From: Zizania palustris | Lineage: Eukaryota; Streptophyta; Magnoliopsida; Poales; Poaceae | DNA: 64,000 nt | Direction of reading: 5' to 3' | Assembly (NCBI GenBank): GCA_019279435.1 | Contig: JAAALK010000287.1 | Location: 26,288,162-26,352,161 of the forward strand | Shown: positions 56,401 to 64,000 of the stretch, piece after piece | How the letters are laid out: the number at the start of each line of letters is the position of its first letter | Numbering within the stretch: the first letter of the stretch is position 1 | Made by a program: the position numbers and the translations under genes | Notes under the pieces: generated by a model | What the model saw: only the letters and a program-made list of their open reading frames with translations | What the model was told of the DNA's origin: nothing | The model's database searches: none

Positions 56401-57268
56401 CCTTGGTAGTAGTTTTGAAGTAATTTCTGTTGGGAAGAAAAAGCTTGTGCGTTCTGTTCCTACTGAATTGAATAAAGACCACAATGGGATACTTGAGCTT
56501 GCTCAGGTTTGTAGGCATCTTTTATTAGTGTATAATTAAATGCTAAAGTACATTATACAAGTATGTTGAGGTTTTTTTTAATAGTGTCTACTATGGTTGT
56601 CTTACGGTGGAAGTCAAAGCCCTGTTATACCACATAAAACTTTTTTCTTATCAATGTTGCTACATACACAACTAGTTGTCAAACTTAGAAATTTTTAAAT
56701 TTCTGGCATGCACAATTGTACCTATACCATAATGATCATATCCCTCCAGCTGTAACATTATCCACATGCAGGCGGAAGGTTTTGTCACCGTAGAACAAGT
56801 TGAGAAAAAGTTTTTGTGGTCAACTGGCCGTGCCATTGACGTCCTTGAAACTTTACTCAAGGTAGTTCCTGCTTCTGTATCTCTACTCTACATTAGCAAC
56901 CTGTGTGCTTCATTAATGTGCCAAAAGAAAATAAAAGCAATTTTGTTTGATGCAAGTTTGGGAATTGGAACTCTGGTGAATCCACACAGCCATGCAACCA
57001 CACTTTGCCCATATCTCACTTTCATTTGAGCCGGCCATGTAAATATATGCATGTCCGTTGACACTTATGACCAGATCAGAATTGAATGCCAAATTCTTTT
57101 GCATCTACATCCAAACGCTGATATCCCTATCCTACTTACTGAACTGTATTGCACAAACAGGAAGGGCTTGCGATGATCGACGATGGGCACAAGGACGGCA
57201 AGCGCAGATACTGGTTCCCTTGTGTCACTCTCAGTTCTGATTCGACTGGTGCCGAAGCCAAGTCATGA
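53418..57268 (+). CDS. VPS22: ESCRT-II subunit VPS22 (SNF8/EAP30), exon 3 split by a hAT element
   Basis: Coding parts: 53418-53468, 53719-53829, 54918-55040 and 55937-55949 (one exon split by the insertion), 56056-56210, 56399-56506, 56772-56861 and 57161-57268; without the insertion they give 252 residues, the family's normal length. Landmarks are MRRRPGIAGLQ, QLATFRTQLEEFARKHK (coiled coil), NDIRKNPLFRKQFHEMC, GIGDF | YYELGVQIVDICIATRTHNGGLIDL, then the winged-helix domains with GSSFEVISVGKKKLVRSVP and GFVTVEQVEKKFLWSTGRA, and the conserved end GKRRYWFP. VPS22 joins VPS25 and VPS36 in the endosomal complex that sorts ubiquitinated membrane proteins into multivesicular bodies. The 888-bp insertion plus 8-bp duplication falls between Phe and Tyr of the invariant GDFYYELGVQ motif and breaks the frame. 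Whether any working mRNA is made depends on splicing; in most plants VPS22 is essential. Confidence 0.9.
53506..53664. mobile_element. Foldback MITE in VPS22 intron 1 (about 160 bp)
   Basis: The left arm GGGGAATTTGATGATTTCCC...TTTGATTATTTGCCACTTG is the imperfect reverse complement of the right arm CAAAGTGACAAATAATCAAA...GCAAATCATCAAATATTCC. Almost the whole unit pairs with itself. It ends about 55 bases before exon 2. Confidence 0.65.
53996..54182. mobile_element. Short MITE in VPS22 intron 2 (187 bp)
   Basis: Left end GGGCTTGTTTGTTTCAGCTTC and right end AGAAGCTAAAACAAACATGCCC are inverted repeats of about 22 bases, flanked by TA on both sides. It shares the CCAGCTAGATACTCA phrase with the Tourist-like element at 46811. 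Confidence 0.75.
55041..55928. mobile_element. Non-autonomous hAT-type element (888 bp) inserted in VPS22 exon 3
   Basis: Perfect 8-bp duplication GTGACTTC at 55033-55040 and 55929-55936. Ends CATGGTTGTCACGGCG (left) and CGCCATGACAACAATG (right) are inverted with two mismatches and closely resemble the ends of the element at 50088. Subterminal regions are packed with CGCCTAGGCG-type palindromic units on both sides (55080-55125 and 55740-55915). The middle (about 55310-55510) is a tandem array of GGGAGCACAGGGGAGCC-like units. A short array of CACAACCACAGTTCATACTTCA repeats lies at 55150-55260. No transposase frame. Confidence 0.92.
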
Positions 57269-58331
57269 CCTGTGTGCCGTGTCGATTCAACTCCACTGTT
57301 TTCATAACTACTGTGATGTGGAATTTTTGCCTCTGTGCCATGCAATGTAACAACACAGCTTTGATATCTGGAAGAATCACGAGACAGCATTACATATTCA
57401 GAGCTTGCAAAAAAAATTCATGTTGATTTGTGCCTCGGAAATCTGGTTGTATTTGTATTTGTACTTCTTTTCGCTAATGGTAAAAAGAAATACCCAAGCC
57501 CGCCCAATTTGGTAGGGTTTTTGGGCTGATTGTAAAGAGAATTTATAGAATCTCTACCAATCGTGTAAAAATGAAGTGATTAATTCTAGAATTTACTAGC
57601 ATTTAGGAAAAGTGATTCTTCTTTCTATATTGTAAGAGAGAATTAGATAAAACCTTGCTTCTCGAGGATCAGTCTAACAAAAATTGAAAATATCCATAAA
57701 AGTTCAGAAGAATATTTATACATGATTTAAGTACTCCCTCTGGTCGGTTGGTGTACTAGTAATAGTCATTTTTGTGTGTTAGACAAGAGTGTACAAATAT
57801 TAATTGCTTCGTCAGCTGAAGTGTTTCTTTAGTCGCCCTGTCAGCTTAATTGTTCGTCACTAGTGATTAGCATCTATAACAGTTGAGACAACAAAGAAGA
57901 TTGAATAGGAAGAACAATGATACACGTATATGATTACACCATACAATATATATGATTCATAGTTTATATTATTTATTTATTTTTGTTTATATAGTTTTAG
58001 ATCATGTAACAAAGTCATTATATGTAATGTAACCCAAAGGCAAGGTCGTAATGATTATTTCAGGGCATTATTCTTTATTTACAATAGTTATAATCTATTT
58101 ATTTAATTAAATAATTTTATATAAAAATTTAATTTACCATAGAATTACTTATATAAAAAATAGAAATGAAAAATCTACTTTCTTGGGCCTTAGCCCATTG
58201 ACCCATGACCGCTCGGTGCTGGCCGTTGACTAGTCTTTTCTATTTTCCGTTTTTTTCCACCCGTCGCCTTTGCATTACCCCCACGAACATAGCAAAAAAA
58301 AAGGAAAAAAAGGAAAATATTTGACGAGGAA
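57269..58331. other. Intergenic stretch between VPS22 and the DUF295 gene
   Basis: VPS22 3' UTR, then AT-rich DNA. At about 57735 a GTACTCCCTCTGGTCGG start resembles one Stowaway end without its partner, i.e. a truncated copy. GGGCCTTAGCCCA at about 58186-58198 gives a site II-like element pair upstream of the DUF295 gene. Confidence 0.4.
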
Positions 58332-59495
58332 ATGACCCCCACGAACGAGAAGCGCCGGCGCCGGCGCCACTCACCGCCGGCCTCCACCGCCGGCGCCTCC
58401 TCCTCTACGGTAGCCTCTAGCCTGGCCGTGCAGGCGGGCGCCCTAACCCCCTCCTCTAGGCTGACCGCGCCCGCCGACTCGTCGTCGTCCCCGCCGGTGG
58501 ACCTGATCCCTGACGTCGCCCGCCTCCTGACGTCGCTGGAGGATTTCTTCTCTCTGCGCGCCGCTTGCCGCGCCTACCTCGCGGCCCTACCGACGTCGCG
58601 CCCCCTCCTCGCCTCCCAGGCCCCGCTCCTTCTTGTCACCCTCTACCCCTCCTTCACCGAGGCGCTGTTCCACCCCCGCCTCCGCCGCCTCCACCGCTTC
58701 CGCCTCCCCTGGAGCCACCACCTGCCCCCCTCCCGCTACACCCTCTTCTACGCCCACGGTTTCCTCGTCACCGCCACCACTGCTGCCAGCAACTACCCGC
58801 CAAGGCTCCTCCTCCTCCACCTCTTCACCGGCGAGCAGCTCCGCCTCCCCAAGGTCCCCGCCCCGTTTTCCCGCGTCATCCTCACGGATGACCTCCTCGT
58901 CGTCATCTTCCTCCCTGGCCGGGCGACCGTCCAGCACTGCCACCCCGGGGATGCGCTCTGGCGCGTGGTCTCCACCGCTGCGCCCCACGTGTTCCACGAT
59001 TTGATCTTTGTCAACCGCACCCTGTACGCGCTGGTTGGCCTCCGTCTCGCCACACTGGAGCTATCCGGAGGTTCATTGGAGCTGTCATTTCTTGGAGGAG
59101 AGTATGATGACACGAACAGGCCGGAGGGAGACCGATTCATGCTCGGGGAATGCGGAGGTGAGGTGTTGCTCATCAGCGAGGAGCGCGTGGAGATGATTGT
59201 GTACCGTGTTTTCCGTTGGGTGTCTGAGGAGAGGAAGTGGGTGATGATCACAAGCTTGGGCGGGCGATCGCTGTTTCTAGGTTTCAATGGATTTGCAGCC
59301 TGCATTGATCAAGATTACCCAGGTGTCCGAGGGGATTGCTTATATTCAGCTGGGTCACGCTTGGGTGAATGGCACGAGTATTCGTTGGTTGATGGAACCT
59401 GTGATGTATACTCTGCTGAGTATCCAGGAGCACCACCCCTGAACAACAGTTCACCTATCAGACCCTCGGTTTGGGTCTTCCCCAGCTTGTGTTGA
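58332..59495 (+). CDS. DUF295 / KIB-type F-box-like protein (intronless)
   Basis: An intact single-exon frame of 387 residues. A disordered Arg/Ser/Ala-rich N-terminus of about 50 residues is followed by a degenerate F-box-like helix region (DLIPDVARLLTSLEDFFSLRAACRAYLAALP, about residues 56-86). The remainder follows the DUF295/KIB beta-propeller pattern: LFYAHGFLVTA, LLLLHLFTGEQLRLPKVP, FSRVILTDDLLVVIFLPG, HCHPGDALWRVVST, FHDLIFVNRTLYAL, ECGGEVLLISEE, VYRVFRWVSEERKWVMITSLGGRSLFLGFNGFAAC, GDCLYSAG and the terminal VWVFPSLC. This is one of a large, fast-evolving grass family, presumed to be SCF substrate adaptors; the substrate is unknown. GC content is very high in the 5' half and lower in the 3' half. 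Confidence 0.85.
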   Translation: MTPTNEKRRRRRHSPPASTAGASSSTVASSLAVQAGALTPSSRLTAPADSSSSPPVDLIPDVARLLTSLEDFFSLRAACRAYLAALPTSRPLLASQAPLLLVTLYPSFTEALFHPRLRRLHRFRLPWSHHLPPSRYTLFYAHGFLVTATTAASNYPPRLLLLHLFTGEQLRLPKVPAPFSRVILTDDLLVVIFLPGRATVQHCHPGDALWRVVSTAAPHVFHDLIFVNRTLYALVGLRLATLELSGGSLELSFLGGEYDDTNRPEGDRFMLGECGGEVLLISEERVEMIVYRVFRWVSEERKWVMITSLGGRSLFLGFNGFAACIDQDYPGVRGDCLYSAGSRLGEWHEYSLVDGTCDVYSAEYPGAPPLNNSSPIRPSVWVFPSLC

Positions 59496-61745
59496 TGCAA
59501 GCCAGAGAAGGGTTGTTCATCCCAGATCAATGTTGAACTCCTGAGACTGACATGACATGAAAACCACAATGATAATGCTTGAACTTTAGCTTGATGTTGC
59601 TGAATCTTACCATGTCATTTCAGTAAGCATCCATGCACCAATTAGTTCTTGAATTTGCACCAGTCAATTGTTATTTCGTTTGAGATTGCAAACACGTGTA
59701 CTGAATTTGACCATGGGAGCAAATATTTTGTTCCCCTGAATGCTAACGGCATTTTTCTATGTGTTATTGTGTTGTGCAACTTTTGAGATCTGCTACATGT
59801 GATGAAGTTTCTTTTGCATTTTTCTTGCCATATTTCATTGATACTGCAGTATATTGAGTAAGACACATAATATATCAAGAAATACTCTAGTACTGTAATG
59901 TTAATTGACTATAATCTTCAATATATACAGACCCTTTTAGAAGTACGCAGGATCTAGGAAGCTGCAGATTTGTTACAGATAGTCCTGTGACAATGAGAAA
60001 TAAGCATGAAATATGAATAATCCATGTGTCCAATGAGCAATGGCATAAATTAGAGCTGATCATGTTTATTCTTTGTACTTCTAAAAATATGGCATGTCAT
60101 TTACTAGGATTGCTTATTTATATGATTTTGTGCTCCTAGAACTATAACTTTCCTTCCTGATAGAAACCTGTGATGTCTGACTTCCGAATAGTCCCAGTCA
60201 GTATCATGCAGGTGTTGAGGTTGGGCATGCTCTTTTCTTGTTCATCGGTTTAGGCTTCATCTGTAAATCATTCTTAAGCTGCGGGTTTTACGTTGCCCCT
60301 TGATTCATTCTTTTTTTGGGTCGTTTGTCTTTTCCTCATTCTTGCCAACACAACTTGTCTCTCTTATGGCTTTTGTGTGCTCTTTTCTTTTCAGAATTCT
60401 TCTTGTTAAGACTATAGAGGGATTCAGAACAAAGTTCAAGTTTGATAACATGATTCACTATTCATATGGACCTCAACCTTATGTTTGTGCAAAGTTAACT
60501 AACATCTCATTTTGCTAGCACTAACTAATAAACTTGAAATATGATCACCTGCTGTTATGTAGAACTATTTTACTAACATCTCATTTTGCTAGCACTAACT
60601 AATAAACTTGAAATATGATCACCTGCTGTTATGTAGAACTATTTTATGATCTCTGGCCTGTGCAGATTTTCAAGTTTATGTTCTGACTTGTGGATAGTAT
60701 TTCAAAGTGAGCTTCAATCATGTTCCTTTATTACTTAAAATTAAGTTTGATAATATTCAAATATCGTTCTAGCGATTTGTATTGATATTTGCGTGTCTTT
60801 CTGAAAATGTTTAAGTGTGGTACCAGTTTTTGCTATTTCAAGTCTGTCAGTGAGATATTCACATTATCCATTTTGGATGCAAAACTACTGAATTTGTTCT
60901 GAACCATTCATTCTATAATAGCAAGTGCTCCACACTAAGTTGTGTCATTTTGGCTCTGTTAATTTTTTTTGGAGCTGGTCAAATTAGCTCCAAGAAATTG
61001 GGAATCCAGAGCTATGGATGGATTCAGGGTATTTAGTTAAGCAATCTGGTTTTATTTTGTACTAAAAATAAAAGTTTAAAGTTTAAACTATATTATACAA
61101 ACTTTAGTTTTAAGATTCATCTCATAAATAAAGTTGTACAAAGAGGCGCTTGTACTAGCATGCTCCTGGCTCCTGGGTAGCTGAATCCCTTCTATTGTGT
61201 AGCTCTGTGTTGATGTCTGGTGCTTCAGAAGTTCAGAAGTGCAGCTGAATGTTACTACTGTATATTAGACTCCTTGCCAATCCGTGCAACAATTTGGCTG
61301 TGTACATCAGTAACAATTTTTAATCGAGATTATTCTTGATATACTACTGAAAATTCATCCGGTTCTAGTTCTATGTATGTCACTGACTCTTTCACTTGTC
61401 CACATGTCAATGTCAGTGAGAGTCAGAGATAGATATGGAACATATGAACTTTCTCTTTTAATCTGAAAGATCAAAGATGATGGTGATGGATGTGTGTTCT
61501 CATATTTTACTTCAGATGAACACCATGGCCATTCTCCAGTCAGCTGTGCTTCAGTTTGCAACGATGCATTGGTGGATGGATATCCCTGGCTCGATGGCCC
61601 ACCTGTCAGATGTACAGGCCCACATGCAGTGAGCGGCTGTCTACTGTGGGGTCCGCATGCAGTGAGTCAAACTCCTCGCCATCCTCTTCCCATCCAAACC
61701 GTAGCGCGGAGCTCGCGGCTACGGCGAACACACGCAGACGCAGAC
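59496..61745. other. Intergenic stretch upstream of the last gene
   Basis: AT-rich, no gene recognised. Contains a perfect 74-bp tandem duplication (60498-60645). GGCCCAC occurs twice at about 61595-61625 (TGGCCCACCTGTC and AGGCCCACATGC), i.e. site II-type elements some 120-150 bases upstream of the start codon at 61746. Confidence 0.45.
60498..60645. repeat. Perfect 74-bp tandem duplication
   Basis: Two adjacent identical units starting ACTAACATCTCATTTTGCTA and ending GTAGAACTATTTT (60498-60571 and 60572-60645). No difference between the copies is seen, which implies a recent event or an assembly artefact. Confidence 0.92.
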
Positions 61746-64000
61746 ATGATGCAGCATCTCGCCCTCCTCCGCCCGCTCATCCAGCCCTCGCTCCTCCCCG
61801 CGAATCCCCTGGCCGCGCGATGCCGCTGCCGCCGCGGCCGAGGCGTGCGCTGGCGATGCGCGGCCGGGGAAGGCGCTGGCGGCGGCGGCGGCGAGGAGGA
61901 GGAGGAGCCGCGCGCCGTGGCGTGGCTGAGCTCGGCGGTGGGGGAGAAGGTGGACGAGCTGCTGCAGCGCGAGGAGAACCGGGCGCTGCTAGAGGGGGTC
62001 GAGGCCGCCGAGCGTCGGGTGGAGCGCGCGCGCGCCGCGCTGGCCGACATCGAGCGCCAGGAGGCCGCCGCCCGCCTCGCCAGGGAGGAGGTCCGCCGCC
62101 TCGAGAGGCGCCGCGACGAGGTATGGTATATCACCACGGAATGCTGCCGCCTTGAACCTGTTTGATGTTTTGCCTGCTCTGCTCACCTCAACGAACGAAC
62201 GAACGAACTAATGCCCCTGGCGAGCGGGTCACTAATGACCTCATGGGAGAGCAACGTGGCCTCACCTGGCTGTACTGTACACACGCCCGGTCCAAGTCCC
62301 ACCCCAACGCAGTGATGCATGCATCCGGTGGCTAGCATGAACCGGCAATCCGGCACCACCAGAGTGTTGTGGTGCGATGCTGTGCTACTGTGGGTCTGTG
62401 GTTGTGGCTATACTGTGTCGGTGTGTTTGGTCACTGCCGCTCTTGTGCTTGAGCTAATGTGGTGCCGACATGCTTGAGGAATGCTCTTTAGTCTTTAATT
62501 AGCTGAACAATAGTGCCTCACCATGGGTGCATGTGATTTAGGAAATGTAATGCACGCAAACGGCAAGATGTCTATCGAGAGGCTAGTGGAAGAGAATATG
62601 AAAAACTCTAGTTATCTATATACTGCCAAATCCTGTTACTCCTTGTGCATTATCTACTAGCAGGCAAAAGGAATGCTATTTCTGAAAGGAAACTCTGATA
62701 CGCATTGAACTGACTTTTCCATGCCATTTGGCTGGGTTCAATTCTTTGTAATGCCCTTTGGATAAAAGTGCCTAACACCTCTTCTGTTGGTACATTGGAA
62801 TTTATATCTTGTATTCTTGCTTCATCATGACCTGTTTTGCATGGAGATGCTCAGATGCAATATAAAAATTAGCTCATTTGACATATGCTGATTAGTTTGG
62901 TAGATCAAGAAAACTAGATGAATTTCCCCCACAAACATGTGGGTGGATACTGAAATACAAATCCATATATGTGGAAGTGGTTGCACGGATATATTAATCT
63001 GGTAACAGTGGGTGAAATTTTAATTGTATTTGTCTATCCATATATTTGATAATTTTTACACCATTATAATCTGACCTTGCCGAATAATCTGTGTAGTTTC
63101 CTTCATTTTTCTGTAGAGTCTAGATCAATAACAATATGGTTTCTAGGATTATTTTAACTTGCAAACAAATAATTGAGTTTCCTGCCTTTGTAGCAAACCA
63201 GATGCCTTGAATCCTACCATTTTTTTATATTCCATTTATATAATGGTTCCATGCCTTTTGAGCAAACATAAAGTACTAGTAGCATGTGACATATTCATGT
63301 GGTCCCATGGTGATAAAGGAACAATGATTATTAGTTGTGATATCAACTTTGCATGATAATTCAGTTCTGTAATCATCAAAATATATTTCCTTCAATAGAC
63401 ATGGGAAGGACGTGAGCTATTTGTAGCTTGATGCTTCCTGTGGGCTATTTCATCTTAATAATGTGTTTGTGATGCTGCATTACATAAAAAGATTGCAGAG
63501 TCCCAGCGAGAATTGCTACAGGCAAGAGAAATGATTGATGAAGCACAACGTTCCTTGTCTTCTAGTTTTGAGGATCAAAGCTTTGAGGATGTATCAAGTG
63601 GAGAAATTGACGAAGATAGTGAAAGACTGGAATCTGTAAAAGCTGCAGCAGTTTCCTCTGTAGTCGGTGTTCTCGCTAGTTTGCCCATATCTTTCTATGA
63701 AGCCCATGATTTGTCACAATTATTTGTTCAGTTGTCGGTTATTTTCATAAGTTGTGCTTTGTTTGGAGTTACATTCCGATATGCCATTAGAAGAGATCTG
63801 GACAATGTCCAACTAAAAACGGGGGCTGCCGCTGCATTTGCTGTTGTAAGAGGTAAAATTAGATGATGCTATTTCATAAAACTTCTCAGCGCATATTCAA
63901 CCACATGATCATATTGCTTATCAGAACTATTTATTGTTTGCAGGCCTTGCTATGATAGAATCTGGGTCACCCTTTGAGCCAAGTACTGATGCTTTGATAT
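61746..64000 (+). CDS. Plastid-targeted coiled-coil membrane protein of unknown function (partial)
   Basis: Three exons visible: 61746-62120, 63501-63852 and 63944 to the right edge, frame continuous; the second intron is 91 bases and the first 1380. The start is the first of two adjacent ATGs (MMQHLALLRP). Residues 1-45 look like a plastid transit peptide rich in Arg, Ala and Cys. Next comes a Gly/Glu linker, then a long charged coiled coil (VDELLQREENRALLEGVEAAERRVERARAALADIERQEA in short heptad-like steps, continuing into SQRELLQAREMIDEAQ). An acidic Ser-rich part follows, then hydrophobic segments AAAVSSVVGVLASLPISF and LFVQLSVIFISCALFGVTF (two membrane spans), and RYAIRRDLDNVQLKTGAAAAFAVVRGLAMI. 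I recognise the pattern as a conserved plant protein but cannot assign a function. Site II-like elements upstream would fit an organelle protein. Confidence 0.8.

Noticed and set aside
1..64000. CRISPR arrays, bacterial operons, phage or plasmid functions
   Set aside because: No regularly spaced direct repeats of that kind; genes have spliceosomal introns and plant domains throughout.

Overview
The window looks like nuclear DNA of a grass, most probably rice (Oryza) or a close relative. Evidence: GC-rich first exons with a declining GC gradient along genes, short GT-AG introns, very many small Stowaway-, Tourist- and foldback-type MITEs, and a gene order (HD-ZIP IV Roc6-like, C2-domain gene, class B heat-shock factor, UDP-glucose 4-epimerase, Rab GTPase) that matches, from memory, the Roc6 - HsfB2c - UGE3 region on the long arm of rice chromosome 9. 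The Roc6-like protein differs at several places from the rice protein as I remember it, so another Oryza species or accession is possible. No database search was made.

Layout. 1-1320: first exon of a rhomboid-like gene (minus), the rest lying off the left edge. 2.4-4.1 kb: a small foldback MITE and a decayed hAT transposase fragment. 4589-5956: intact intronless PORR organelle RNA-binding protein (plus), followed by about 3.5 kb of T-rich gene-free DNA. 13710-18858: nine-exon HD-ZIP IV/START transcription factor (minus). 19.7-24 kb: a MITE-rich intergenic block. 25325-25999: C2-domain protein (minus). 29721-31029: HsfB2-type repressor heat-shock factor (minus) with perfect heat-shock elements upstream. 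33811-35827: UDP-glucose 4-epimerase (minus), whose third exon lacks one base. 38278-40747: LRAT-like/NC-domain protein (minus). 44861-46336: RabA-type GTPase (plus). 47442-51134: rhodanese STR14-like plastid protein (minus). 51721-52758: HpcH/HpaI aldolase-like protein (minus), sharing a divergent promoter with 53418-57268: ESCRT-II subunit VPS22/SNF8 (plus). 58332-59495: DUF295/KIB F-box-like protein (plus). 61746 to the right edge: a plastid-targeted coiled-coil/membrane protein of unknown function (plus, partial).

The most striking observation is that two related, non-autonomous hAT-type elements of 882 and 888 bp, 4 kb apart, each with a perfect 8-bp target duplication, sit inside protein-coding exons: one splits exon 1 of the STR14-like gene, the other splits exon 3 of VPS22. 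Neither insertion keeps frame. In both cases the target-site duplication creates a GT in the right phase to act as a cryptic 5' splice site that would remove the whole element with its intron and keep the reading frame, a hypothesis RNA data could test. With the single-base gap in the epimerase gene, three of the twelve genes have coding interruptions.

The genes are ordinary eukaryotic single units, not an operon. Exon borders were placed by hand from GT-AG signals, reading-frame continuity and family knowledge.
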